A DNA stretch of 64,000 bases from Agelaius tricolor (lineage: Eukaryota; Chordata; Aves; Passeriformes; Icteridae). Under the pieces are notes generated by a model. The model saw only the letters and a list, made by a program, of their open reading frames with translations, was not told the DNA's origin and searched no databases. The DNA is taken from the NCBI GenBank assembly GCA_023055355.1, contig JALJCS010000001.1:82314881-82378880 (forward strand), in the 5' to 3' direction. Positions 47,415 to 59,500 of this stretch are shown piece after piece; the stretch's first letter is position 1, and the number at the start of each line of letters is the position of its first letter. The position numbers and the translations under genes are program-made.

Positions 47415-49492
47415 GTCAACTGAGCAACCCTTCTGAAGGTCTGATCTGAAATTTGTATTTGATCTTCGGTGATTATTTCATCTGATTTCTGAAAATAGTG
47501 GTTGCACACAATATTAATCAAGATGGGGGGAGGGAGGAGCTTTAACTGTCAAAAGAAAACTTATACTGAAACCCCTCAAAATTGTTTCAGCATTTTAAGT
47601 AATTCCAGTTTACTCTGGTCATCCCTAAAATCAAAGCTGCTTTCCAGGAATTCTCTGCTTTACCAACAATGACATAATGACATCCCACATACTTTTAATC
47701 AATTTCCAAAGTCAAAACTGAAGAAGAACAAAGCTTCAACAAGCATTAATTAAATATTATTAATTTATTTAAACTTGATATAGATCTGCTAAATGAAATA
47801 GAAAAATCTCATTTCTGTTTTAGCAGTAGGAGAAAAACTAAGACAATATGGGATTTAACAATGTTCATTTGAGAGAATGAAATATATGCTAATTTCTCTG
47901 AGCTTTTATGCATTTTTCATTGCTCTGCTGGACTTTAATAGGGATTTTCTTTCCTTTCCTCTTGTACTGGACAGTAATATACAGCATATAACCTCATTCA
48001 TTAAGCCAATTATTCATTATGATTAAGATTTATCTTACAATTGCATTAGATCAGATAATGAATTTTAGCTTCTTGTATATTTTCTTCATTTTGAATGGCT
48101 CTTCACTTCTTAGCTCTGCCATGCAGGAGGATTCCACAAAAACTGGTCTCCAGTTTCATGCAGATAAACCACAATGAAAGAGCCTCCCTGACAGGCACTG
48201 CCCCTCTACCCTATTCAGAAAGTTATTTTGTCTTTCTGTTATAACACACCCATAGAGAAGGGTCTAAGCCACAATCTTGAATTTAAACACTCCCTAGTTT
48301 GGGGTGATCTTGGATCCGAACCAAGACTTGCAGCTGGGACCCATCTGTAGTTAAAATACAATATCAAATAAGTCTGCAGTGGTGTAAATTGGCACAGATT
48401 CATGGACTTCAAAGGAAGCGTGCCAGCTTGCAGGAGCAGAGAGTATGGATAATCCTACCTCTGTGAAGAAAGCAATGAAAGGGTTTGGGGAAATCAAAGT
48501 AGATAGAATAATTATAAAAAATCCAGTTCACACTGAAAACCAAAATGCCTTGAAATTTAGAAGTGTAGTGTTATACAGAGGTACATACATTTTTGAGATA
48601 CTTTACAAGGATACTTGGCCTTGTCTACCATTATTGTTTGTTGCATTTTATGTCCTCAGGAAGCAAAGAACCCAACATTTTTCATACTGAATTTCTCACA
48701 AAATTACTGCTTTAACCATTATCTTTCTTTGAGTAAGACAAAAATGATCCAAAGCTTTGAGAATCCGTCAATAGTATTCCCTCTCCAGATAACAATTAGG
48801 TCACTGTTTCATTCTCAGAGCTGGAGTGCATGTCACTCACTCTGACCCACTCCTGCCATAGGGCACCACAACACTCAGCAATTCTCATCCTTCAAGCAGT
48901 TTTGAAAATACTAACTAAACTTCTAAAAAATTCTTATCAAAAAATGGATTGTCATATCCACAGTTTTGTAGTCACCAATCCTGAACAAGGTGAAATAACT
49001 TGAATGAATATAGAGAAACAGAAGACTTCCATCAGGTATGAAACTCAGATGTTTTGTCTTACCGCTTCTGACATCACTGAAATATTATTTTCTTATTGAA
49101 GATGGAGATATATAATTATTTGATCTTAACATCCTGCATTTTTATTTGGAACATTAAAAATATTTACCAGGATTTTATGATTCTTTTATAACAGAACTCA
49201 TTCTAAAGGAGACTGTATATAATCTTCACTCATGATGTTTTGCCATATTATTTATCATGTTGTTGCTTGAAAGGAATAGGCATGCCATGACTTATCTCTT
49301 AGGATATGCTTGGATAAAAGGGACTCTGCAGGAGTACTTTAGTAAAATTCATTAATATAAATTAGGTTACCTTATTATAAACAAGCCACTCTATTTTTAA
49401 CAGTCTTCTTAAAGTCCTGTAAAACACTTTAACTGCATCTTAAATATTTTTTTCCTATTTTGTAAATTTTAATTTCAATTAAAAAATAAGGA
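47415..49492. other. AT-rich DNA, possible regulatory block, no gene seen
   Basis: The stretch 47830-48110 is rich in homeodomain-like motifs (ATTA, TAAT) and free of recognisable repeats. It is a candidate for conserved non-coding DNA, though not testable here. No gene is seen. Confidence 0.4.
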
Positions 49493-49520
49493 AAATAAAT
49501 AAATAAATAAACAAATAAAT
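49493..49520. repeat. (AAAT)n microsatellite
   Basis: About seven AAAT units, one of them altered to AAAC. Confidence 0.9.
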
Positions 49521-50829
49521 TTAAAAGAAACATAAAAGCCAAAGAGTCCTTTAGAGTCCCATCAAATCAGCAAGCAAGGGGCATAGAGTGCAAATATTAA
49601 GAAATAGCTATATTAAGTCTGACAGATTCTTTTTTTTCTCAAGTGTTTTTTTAGAGCTTCGTTGAATATGAGGTCTCTTGTTTCCTTAGTTAAATGCTGC
49701 CAGCTTGGTTCTTCCCATTACTTTTATCTTGTAAATTCCCCCTTGCTGCCATCCTCCTGCCTGGACCATTGCATGTCTCTGCTGCACAGCGAAGTTCACA
49801 TGCAGCAGGGATGCCTCGAAAAAGACTCATGCCTGCTCCTCCACAGCATCAGCCCCAAAGCACAGCTTCCACACACCCATTTCCTTCAGGATGGTACCAG
49901 CTACCACATGAATGCAGCAGCATTTTGGAAATAAAACTGTGTGAGCAGCAAGGTGATCTGAGCTCAGGTGCCTACACGCTCACAGCGGAGAGGAGGAGCT
50001 GTCTAGAGAATTATTTAAAGTTAGACTTGGATTAAAGGTTTCACCCAATTACTGCACAGAAATATTTAGAAGACAATTGCTGAGAGGAGATCCCAGAGCT
50101 GTGTGCTGGTGAGCGTCAGTGAAAGCAAGCAAAATTAGCATTTTGTTCATGTCAATTATAACCTTTTCCTTGTCACAGAACTGCCAGTTGATCTAATTAG
50201 GCAGAGACAATGAAAATGCAAAGCTGGCACCACAGATCTATGACAATATATACCATAGCCTATGTGTCATCTCCTCTGCCCTTATAAAGGCTTGATCTGA
50301 ACCATTAAAGAAAGGATTGGTTTGGGTAAAGAGTAAAATAACATTTTATGCTTCTTGAAATGTCAGTTTTTGGTGAATAAATTTTAAAAAATCATAACTG
50401 ATGCATTCATATTCTATATATGATTTAAGAAAATTAAAAAGGCTTCTGTTGAACTATTGAACTGTGTCCCAAACACTCCTTGAAATATAGAGATTACTTT
50501 ATCTCTTCATTCCTCTTAAGTATATCCATCTGGCAGCATAGATAACCTCTGTGCACCTGCTCAAAATGTAGCTTTTTAGGTTACTCTTTGCATTCTACTT
50601 TCCTGGGTATGTGTCTGAGCAGAGTGCAATGCATGCATGGTCATGAAATAGGGCTCCAGGCAGCAGCCCTGTGGCACAAGTCTGCCCTCAACAAGTAAGA
50701 AAAATAAGCATTTCTTCATTTGTGGCTTAAAGCAAACTGCACAGGGCACAACCCATGGAGGCAAGGCTGGGTGGAGAAAGGTGAACTGGGTTTCTTCCCT
50801 TGTTGTATACCATCTAGCAAGGGCTGGAT
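49521..50829. other. no gene seen; possible regulatory block at 50.0-50.3 kb
   Basis: Overlapping frames at 49662-50035 (90 and 113 codons) match no family that I know. The part at 50040-50290 contains several ATTA/TAATTA-type sites and an atgcaaag site in non-repetitive sequence. Confidence 0.4.
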
Positions 50830-50854
50830 ACACACACACACACACACACACACA
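50830..50854. repeat. (CA)12 microsatellite
   Basis: Twelve uninterrupted CA units. Neighbouring frames translate it to His-Thr or Cys-Val repeats. Confidence 0.95.
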
Positions 50855-51206
50855 ATAAGGCTGGAGAGATTAATAATCCATAGCTGGAACAACTTTACGT
50901 GCTAAATTTTAGGTTCTCAACATTATGTTTAGAAATACAGGATTTTTAGATTTCCAAAGAGCTTTAGATATCTACTTATTCCTTTATCTGCTGCAGACCC
51001 TTAGAAATTCCCATATAATCCTGCCTGCAAATATGTGAGCAAAGTACAGACAGCAGACTGGAGTCTATTCTAGAAGCAGAACTCTCACTGCTCCATTGAG
51101 GCTGTTCCAGCAGGAGCATCCCCAGGTCTGAAGGTTGTCTAGGTGAATTTATTTTAAGGATTCTTTGTAGTGGGTCTTGGTGCAGTGACAAGTATGTAAG
51201 AAGCTG
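50855..51206. other. no gene seen
   Basis: Nothing is recognised between the CA repeat and the LTR element. Confidence 0.5.
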
Positions 51207-51212
51207 TTAAGT
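51207..51212. repeat. left target-site duplication
   Basis: The hexamer ttaagt directly precedes the TG of the 5' LTR and is repeated directly after the 3' LTR at 52244-52249. Confidence 0.8.
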
Positions 51213-51525
51213 TGTAGGGGGATACAGTATGGGTGAATGAAGGTGGTATAGAATGTAATCTTATCCCCTAAAGAGCTGCAGCTGAGTTAATTACTAAAGA
51301 TTAGGAGCAGGCCTGATGCTAACAGGCCACAGCTGTAGCCAATAAGAAGAGTGTTATAAAAGAGTGGATTGGTGGGAACTGGAGTCAGTTGGCTGCTGTG
51401 AGGACTAGGAAGAATCAGTGCCTAGAGGAGCTGCCTACAAGAAACATCAAGGAGGTACAAGACTCTAGTAATATAGAACCCTTGCAATGTAATGACAATA
51501 GAACTCTTGCACTATAATGACAAAA
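51213..51525 (+). repeat. 5' LTR
   Basis: It aligns end to end with the 3' LTR at 51924-52243 and has about two dozen substitutions. It lacks 8 bases present in the 3' copy after ggattgg. The last bases read gacaaaa where the 3' copy has gacaaca, so the terminal CA seems mutated. Confidence 0.92.
51339..51362 (+). promoter_or_regulatory. LTR promoter: CCAAT and TATA boxes
   Basis: CCAAT at 51339-51343 is followed by TATAAAAG at 51355-51362, about 140 bp into the LTR. In the 3' LTR the equivalent sites are CCAAT at 52050-52054 and a damaged TGTAAAAG at 52066-52073. Confidence 0.75.
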
Positions 51526-51562
51526 AATGCTGACCCTGATGTGATTTGGGAGAAATGACTCT

Positions 51563-51645
51563 GTGGATTCCAGACTTAACCTGGTGGATTGGGGGAAACA
51601 GGATTTGACTGTATGACCCCGTGGATTGGGGGAAGCAGGACTTGA
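51563..51645 (+). repeat. internal direct repeats of the compact LTR element
   Basis: gtggattgggggaaacagga at 51584 and gtggattgggggaagcagga at 51621 are near-identical, with a partial copy (gtggattcc) at 51563. The period is uneven, about 21 then 37 bp. Confidence 0.75.
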
Positions 51646-51905
51646 ATACTAAACTATTGGTAAAATATATCAATTGCAGTTATTAGTGTTTGTTAAATAT
51701 GAGTATAAAAGATTTTGAAGATAAATACTCTGTAAACTCAGAAAAGCTGCAAAACTGAACCAACACTCAGAAATATATATTATTTGTACTGTAATATGTT
51801 GTCTGAGCATCTGTATAACTATTGGTTCTGAATGAAATATATGAATATGTCATAATGTTAGTTTATTTGAATATGTACTTCTAGAAATGCTGCAGCTCTG
51901 TAATT

Positions 51906-51922
51906 AAAAGAAAAAGGGGGAA
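51906..51922 (+). other. polypurine tract of the LTR element
   Basis: aaaagaaaaagggggaa is a 17-base pure purine run ending one base before the TG of the 3' LTR. This is where plus-strand DNA synthesis is primed in LTR retroelements. Confidence 0.88.
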
Positions 51923-51923
51923 T

Positions 51924-52243
51924 TGTAGGGGGATGCAGTGTGGGTGAATGAGGGTGGTATAGAATGCAATCTTATCCCCTAAAGAGTTGCAGCTGGGTTA
52001 ATTACTAAAGATTAGGAGCAGGCCTGATGTTCACAGGCTACAGCTGTAGCCAATCAGAAGAGTGTTGTAAAAGAGTGGATTGGTTGGTTGAGGGGAACTG
52101 GAGTCAGTGGCTGCTGTGAGGACAAGGATGAGTCAGTGCCTAGAGGAGCTGCCTACAAGAAACATCAAGGGGGTACAAAACTCTAGTGATATGGAACCCT
52201 TGCAATATAATGATAATAGAACTCTTGCACTATAGTGACAACA
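51924..52243 (+). repeat. 3' LTR
   Basis: It begins TGTAGGGGGATG and ends gacaaca, directly followed by the ttaagt target duplication. Its promoter keeps CCAAT but has TGTAAAAG in place of TATAAAAG. Confidence 0.92.
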
Positions 52244-52249
52244 TTAAGT
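52244..52249. repeat. right target-site duplication
   Basis: ttaagt matches the hexamer before the 5' LTR at 51207-51212; the match does not extend on either side. Confidence 0.8.
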
Positions 52250-53035
52250 GAAATGGGTGGTTTGTAAGAACATGCCCCTGCAGAAAATAGGACTGCCCAA
52301 TTGAAGGAAATGGGTAATTCTGGAAGACTGCTGGATTCACTGAGAGCACAATCACAAAATAATTCCAATCTTTCTGGTAAATTATCTAGTTAAAGCAGAA
52401 GTAGTGCCATATAAATGTTGTATTAAGGAAAAGAAAAAAGTGATGTGACTGCGGGACTTGTTAGCCACCAACTGATAGGCAGAGTTTAAGAAAACAAACA
52501 TTGACAAAGAAAGGAAAAAATTACATTTTTACGGATATGTAGAGAGAGGTGATAGATAATTGCCAGATAAATAGCTGTGTACTTTTAGATTGAAATATCT
52601 GTTAATTTTGTGTGTGTGTTCTGCCTCTGAATAGACAATTTTCTTAGCAAACTGTTATGTGTCATAGCTACTTCTTGATCTCAGTTAAGCATGTGACACT
52701 GTAATGTGCTATGTAATGCTATATGACTTTTTAGTTAAGCTGGAGAAAATAAGGATCACAACAGGACAAGGGCATAAAAGAGGACTAGCAAACTTCTAGT
52801 GCTGACATAAGAAATAAGCGTTGGGTGTAATGTATTTTACATCAGGGAGTTCCTACTCCTCTTCCCAGGTGTGGATTCTTAGTGCTGATTTAGTGTGCAT
52901 TTTTTAATGCACTTGGTAAAAAATAGTTGGTGTGGTGCTGATATGTCCTAGAGATACAGGGTTGGGAGGGAATATGACTCGAAGGGATGGCTGGGATGGA
53001 ACACACAGGAAGAACCGCGTGATGTTGTAGGCCGG
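52250..53035. other. AT-rich DNA, no gene seen
   Basis: Nothing is recognised between the LTR element and the old CR1 fragment. Confidence 0.5.
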
Positions 53036-53262
53036 AGTAATTGAAATTCAATACTGCAAAATGCAAGGTCATGCACTTACGGACTAATAACAAAAGCCTC
53101 TGCTACAAGCTAAGAGCTCATTTGTTAGAAATGACTGAGGAAGAGAAAAACCTGGGCATATTAACAAGTCACAGGATAACTATTAACTATTGAAGTAATG
53201 TACTTGCAAAAAGCCAATGCTGACAGGAGCAGTATTTCTAGTGGGGATAAGGAAGCTGGTTC
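53036..53262 (+). mobile_element. old CR1 LINE fragment, reverse-transcriptase C-terminus
   Basis: The plus-strand frame beginning at 53041 reads through FNTAKCKVMHL, TNNKSLCYKL and MTEEEKNLGIL to a stop at 53191-53193. This matches the C-terminal part of CR1 ORF2 reverse transcriptase downstream of the catalytic box. The later part (ttgcaaaaagccaatgctga, then atttctagtggggataagga) continues the homology past a small deletion. The DNA resembles the older CR1 lineages seen across reptiles and birds more than the young avian ones. It has no ATG and ends in repeats of mutation, so it is a fossil. Confidence 0.88.
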
Positions 53263-54467
53263 ATGCAGTAGAACCTGGCTCCAGCTCAAAGACAGTGACA
53301 ATATAAAAAAACAGTAGCACACATAACTTTAGGTTAAAATTCAAATATACTTGAAATCAGTAGAGCAGTGAAGTGGTCAAACAATCTCTGTCAGTAGCAG
53401 GATCTGCTGAGATGAAAACTGACCAAATAATGAAAAAACTTATGTAATATGTATATAAAAGGTCATTTGTAATATGAGGAACTAGACCTGATAGCCCAGG
53501 AAGTCTATCCCAGCCTTCAGCTCAGAAGGATTTCTCTTTCTGCCCTCATGAGACCTGCAGTAGCTGCTTCCCTTCCTGTGCTCCCTAGAAGGACTGACTG
53601 AGAAGCAGTGTTGGTGTAACATGATGCAGACCTCCATGGCTCTGTGCCCAGTGCTCTCCCAGGACAAACCCACAAGGTCTCTCTGGTAGCTGTAGCCAGG
53701 AGGCTCAGTGCCACAGAGGCACAGAATCCCAGTGTGACAGGGTGCTAATGCAGGAGGAATCCTCTGTATGTGGGATGCAGATGGAGAGACTTCCCCCAGA
53801 AATATTCTCTTTTGCAAAGTGCTTGTAAAGGTGTGAATCAGACATCTCTGCTGGCTACTTTACATATATACATAGTTTCCAAGCAATTTATAGCATCTAA
53901 ATAATTATAATTGTATATTAATAGGATTTTGGTCCCTGACCAATTATTTTCAGAGCAACACTTTAGTGCTGCTTTCAGTTTCAATTCCTTCTTCATATTT
54001 ACCACTATATATATTTTTTTTTCCTTTTGCCACAAGCAGCTCATTTGAAAGGTTCTTAGTATATAAGATTGGATATGTTGCTGCAGATATTTTTTTTTTG
54101 CAAAGCAATAAGTGTTCATTGGATATGAGTATGCAGACCTAATAGACTTGAATAAGTAATGAGTTTTCTTGGGATTAAACGTATAAGGAACTACTGTTCA
54201 AAGTGGGGAACTTAAAATCATGATGTGAAGATTTACAAACACCAGCAAAATAAAAGTGATTCCTCTGGTACAGGGGGATGTTAGACATTGTGAAACATGA
54301 ATGTACTGCCAAGGAGTTCAGTGTGAGGTTTGGTTTATATGTCTCCAAAGGCAGTTTGTTAGGAAGTGACTGGGGAGGATTAGTGAAAGGATATGAAACA
54401 TTTTAGTTGTAAGTCACTAGTTCAAATCCTCTCCAAGGCAGAAGTGAATAAGGACCTAAAGCACTGG
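53263..54467. other. no gene seen
   Basis: The 111-codon minus frame at 53482-53817 sits in a GC-richer patch and matches nothing that I recognise. The rest is AT-rich. Confidence 0.45.
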
Positions 54468-54537
54468 AATTGATGGAGTTGGTGCTATGGCTGATCTTAA
54501 AGTTATGTATGTGCTTAACAGCTTTGTTGGACAGAGG
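54468..54537. mobile_element. possible half of the MITE-like repeat
   Basis: gatcttaaagttatgtatgt followed by gcttaacagctttgttggac and agagg aligns with the right arm of the palindromic repeat seen at 10.7 and 17.3 kb. The left arm is not convincing, so this is tentative. Confidence 0.33.
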
Positions 54538-55555
54538 CTGCAAAGTCAATGTTATTTGTTGGCCCATGTGAAATGAGTTGATGTCTCTGATTCAATCCCA
54601 CTAAGTCAGCACCAAAGGATTAAACAGCAATGAAGTGCTTTTGCACATCTGGTGCTTCTCCCACTGGAGCATGGCTGAGTGACAGGCAGGGGAAAGCCAT
54701 ACCTGCCTTGGGTAGAGAGGATTTTAGTCTCTAGTACTGTAAATCTGGCACCTGTCACAAGCACTAAAGCTCACATTACATAGGACAAACCTGGGGCTTT
54801 GTTTTTTCTTAAGTGTTTTCACAGCTACATCTGATCAATATAGCCTTCTCTTTGTTCTAGGAAGAAGTAGTAATTAACTTTCTGTCTAACACAAGCACCC
54901 TCCCAAGCTGCCATAGAATTCTGAAGAAGAAAAACCGTTGTGCCTAAACTAATCAGTGTCTTTTGCCAAACTCATACAATTATTGAGAGTACAAAAAAAA
55001 AAGAAAATCAATGCTGCATATCTTCATTTTATTACAAGGAATTGTTAAGGCAGTCACGGAAAGTCCAGAGAGACCCTGGTCAAGCATTCATCAAGGTAAC
55101 ACTTTCAGGATTACATGGGTGGAAATAGGTACTCATTGTAGGATTAGACAGCAATGTCACAGTTTTGTGATTTGCCTCTGGAGAAGGAAAGGAGATCAAG
55201 AGCTTTTATCGTGTTCAGGTGCAAGCCACAGGAAATTAGGCTTGCTTTATAGACCATGATTTCCTGACTACACAAGCATAACAATAATTAGAAATCTTGC
55301 AGAGGAGATTATATACTGCAAATGCAGTTGTTTACCTCTAGGTTCCTATTGTGAGATGAGTTTTCCAGTACCATTAGTTATACTGCATATTTTCCTTAGC
55401 TGAAACAAGAAGAAAAATGTCAACATATTATGAGACTTCTAAAGCTGTATGGCTCATGAAGTCGCGTAGATGTCATAGGGCAATAAAATAAATTAATTAC
55501 AATAGAGGAGTTGGCAAAATCAGAAAAGAATGTTGTTTTATGGTGATGACATTGG

Positions 55556-55595
55556 CATCTATCTATCTGCATGTGTGTATCTATCTATCTCTATG
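55556..55595. repeat. (TATC)n imperfect microsatellite
   Basis: Two short blocks of TATC units are separated by tgcatgtgtg. Confidence 0.85.
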
Positions 55596-56529
55596 TCATT
55601 TCTACCTATATTCCATTTTCTGTAGCTTTTTGATTGTAAAGTTCATGCAGATCAGAGCCACCATAACATGCCAAACTCCTGCTGTCCTTGGAAGGTGAAT
55701 CCAGAGAAATTTGAAAAAAAAAGCAAAATCTACTCAACACAGAGATAAATATGTGAGATTATACTTGGTTTATGAAAAGACTGGGCATATAATGGATTCT
55801 GAGGTGATATTGTCTGACTTAGAAATACTGAAAAGCTTTTTAGTGACAACTAGAAATATTATTTAGAAGTGAAGGCAATCTACCTTGAGATCTTGTGCTA
55901 ATCATCCACAGATAAGTGAAAGGTAGAAATGCCAAAGGGACATTTCCTTTTTAAATGGAAGCTACCAAAAGTTTATTGATGACCATAACATTCATTTGCT
56001 GTACCTACCACACATGGATGTTATCAGATTCTCAACCACCATGTGATATTGTGTTTAGAAAGTACACAAACCTAAAATCTCGTTACTGCAACATATCTTG
56101 TCCAACACACTGAAGACAGCCTGTCAACTTCCCAAGTGTTGCACTACAATCTTGTTTTAGTTCAGCTGAGCCATTAGATTGTTTCAGAAACATATTGTGT
56201 GTATTATTTAGACAGATGCCAACAGCAATAAGACACTTAAGCATAACTGACAGCTGCCTTATCATGCAATGAATGGCAAGGTGTATATCAGACAGTCTTC
56301 AACAAACAGAAGCCATTGTACACAGTAATGATAAGATTTCCACGGAATAAATGGTACAGTTGTATTAAAATTCTATCTGATTAGATTCATCAGTGAGTTT
56401 GAATTGAGAAGGTAAGTTCTAATAGCTTCCCTTTCTTTGATTAATATAGTGTTAGTTATTTATCAGCCTTTGATATTTCATTGCTCACTATATTTTTCTT
56501 GGTTTTAATATTAATTATGAGCTAATCAT

Positions 56530-56545
56530 GATATATATATATATA
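56530..56545. repeat. (TA)n run
   Basis: Eight consecutive TA-type steps (atatatatatatata). Confidence 0.9.
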
Positions 56546-59500
56546 AGATGGGATTAATTTCACCTTCTTTAATGATGTAGTATCTAGATACCCACTCGTG
56601 TCACCTCAGGGTTCATTATCACTCTCTGGAGGACAATTCAGACTCTGCTTTAGTACCATTTTCTCAGGTGAAGCAACCTGAATGATGCACTTTGGTAAAG
56701 TGAGATGAATACTACCCATAGGGACAACCCTTTCATCCTTTAAAGGTGAAGATGAGATGACCTCTAGAAAAAGAACTTGTTTAAACTCAGGTTTATAGAA
56801 TAAGGATAAAATAAATACTGGTGCCTTCCAAACCACTGAGAGTTTCAGTACCATCCTTACTGGAGCTAGGAGGTCACCCTGAGCCTTGGTATGAACGGTC
56901 ACCGCACACTCCCATCTTCCTGTTAGCAACATCGGATGTGAAGAGAACTGTGACTACTGTATCCATTACATTATCATGGAATCAATTTTTTGATCCCTTT
57001 TTGGCAACAAAAAACAACAATGAATGTAGAAGTTGGACTGCATGGTGGAATTAGAAGTGGTAAGGACTGAGACCTCCCTGATCCTAATTGCCTTAATGTG
57101 CAGTGCATCTACAGACAAGGATATGTTACTGATATTTAAAGCTACCCAGAAAACATGCTGAACACTGAAGACAATGAGAGAAAAACACAAGCTCTTACAA
57201 TAGGAATTAGTAGATGACATAAAGTTTCATGCTGGACTTGATTTTGACTTCAGTTGTGAGGGGTGGTGGTATGGTGAAAAGTGAAAATGATGCCTCATGA
57301 ACTCATAATTGAGATATGTGAATCAATACATCCTGTATATTGGAATTACATTTTTAGTTTTCTTTTGATAGCTCCAAAAGCAGTTTTGTGTGCTTCTCAA
57401 GTAATAAAATTATTTTCACATTGGTCAGTACAGTGAGGTGAGAGGCTCAAAATGACTCTGGTGTGTGTGCCTATTCTGTCTGCTGGAAAGAGATCTTTTT
57501 CAGTGACAAATTAAAAGAATTTAGCTGATTTTTTTTCTAGGAATACTAAAATGATCTATGGCAATATTGTTGTAGTGGAGATGGTAATCTTCAGGTGACA
57601 AACAGTAAGCAGTACCTGGGTCTACTTTTTAGCAGTTGCAAACAGATCCACAGTGGTACTTTCTTTGTGACTCAGATTCCCAGAGATGATTTTCAATGGT
57701 CATGTGAACAATTCCTGGAAATATTGCATGTTCAGGACTTGTTTTCCTGAAAAGCCTTGAGTAGAAAATTTAAAAGGTATACAAACAGGACCCTCTCATT
57801 TTGGCCCTATGCTATGGAATGCTCAGCATCTAGAAAAAGCTATTTACTCTTATGTCTAGGGAAATCATTCCTTTATGAGAAAAATTGTACATCAGATTAA
57901 TTTTATTAAAATGAATGTGAAAATCTAAAAATTGGTATTTAAAATTTCTCTCTCTTTCACTTGTGTCAGGAGTTTTGTACCAGCAGTTCTGTGGCTTAGG
58001 GAAAAAAGTAAGCACAACCATTGTCATCAACTTAGTTAACCTGAGGTCTGAAGCATAATTATTGTCTTACATGTGGTTTATTGATATTTGTTCAAATTAT
58101 TTCAATGATTTTTTTTTTATTCAGGTACGGTATATCAAATTCTGAATAGATTAATTCTCAGCTAAGAGAGAAGGACAGAATGATCAAAAGGAAGGATTAT
58201 CCTCTTGTCATCACTATTAGTGGGTTTATTCACAAGACAAAATTTGGTATCTTACAATTTGTTCTATGCAGAAAGAGAAATAAATTATGAAGAAAATAAC
58301 AGTTTAAAAAGCTGTACATAATGTTTCCTCAAGCATGACAAGTCTGAACACAAATTTCACCATTCACAGTCATCATGGTTTTTAGACAGCTTTCTACTTA
58401 AAAAAACCTTATCCTATATCCTATTACTGTAAGCATGGCCCTAGAGCCACACAGCAGTTCCCTTCCAGCTATGCCAACTTCCTTCCCTTCCTCTGTCTGG
58501 GCACTTCTCTTTGCTTTTCAAAATCTAAACACATCTATTCAGGTAAGGATGATTCCTGAGCCACCTTACAACTCTATAAACAGTGTTTTGTTTATAGATT
58601 TGAGATTTTTGTTGTTTGAGATTTCTACTACTTCAGCTTCCTTCTCCTTTAACAGAGGTTAATGACTTTTCAAAGTTATCTTAAATGAAAGGTAGTGGTT
58701 AAGCCTAATAGTTCCACTGAATTTTAATCAAAGCTATAAGAATGTTTTAAGACTTTCTGAAAGTAAGTTTAAAGTTTTACAGAGCTATTAAATGTTAACC
58801 TGGCCTTTGACAGCAATAGTGTGGTTTCATCAGCTCACACTGCAAAGAATTAAGGAAGCTGGAGTGCAGAATGAACTTCCCATTCCCACTGCCATCCACC
58901 AGTACTCCATTTGGGTTTTAAATACTGCTTACATGTTACTGTGAGATCTCTGGAAACCACAGGGAATTCTACTACCAATCCTGCTGACCTCCATCACCTC
59001 TTCCCCTGCTCTAAAAAAAAATTGGCAGCAAATGTTTCTCTCTCTTGCTGATAAGCTTGACAGGTTCATTACTGCTCTTTGGTTTGCTAAAGCTCAGAAT
59101 AAAAGTAGTCATATAAAATTCTTAAGCAGACATTCAATTTCATTTATACCTCTTGATGGTACTGTGTTAACACACAAACAATTGCACAAGTATGCTAGCA
59201 ATTTTTCAACTTGAACTGTTGAAATTAAAGCAAAGAGAGGTGTATTTGGATGTGTTTTATGCCAGTAGAGAATGCTGTCCTAGAATAGTTCTTTGTCAAA
59301 TCCAGCTTTTAATAGAGGTGGTTGCAGAGCTCCCTTCATCTGGTAGGCTGACAGGTCTGGTGTCAGGTTTCATCCTGTCATGCTTATAATCCTTGTGCCA
59401 AAATAAACCATTCCTTCCAGTCATGGTATTTCCGGTTTGCAAATAATTATGATGTTACCATACCCATCTTAAGTCTCATTTGGTCAATCTAAAAACATGT

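Larger units (their letters stand above)
51213..52243 (+). mobile_element. compact LTR retroelement, complete but non-coding
   Basis: Two direct LTRs of about 313 and 320 bp flank an internal region of only about 0.4 kb. Both LTRs begin TGTAGGGGGAT, and the 3' LTR ends in CA. A polypurine tract (51906-51922) lies immediately before the 3' LTR, and ttaagt flanks the whole unit. The internal part has no open frame of note, so it could move only with help from another element, or it is a deleted provirus. I recall the LTR sequence from avian genomes as an ERVL-type family, but the class is not proven: ERVL usually makes 5-bp duplications and 6 bp match here. No tRNA primer-binding site could be recognised after the 5' LTR. 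The LTRs are roughly 92-93% alike by eye, so this is an old insertion. Confidence 0.9.

Noticed and set aside
51213..52243. Reading the repeat pair as a simple segmental duplication
   Set aside because: TG start, a CA end on the 3' copy, the polypurine tract and flanking ttaagt duplication are the marks of an LTR element insertion.
52890..53093. 67-codon minus frame near 53.0 kb
   Set aside because: It overlaps the plus-strand CR1 relic and has no motif of its own.
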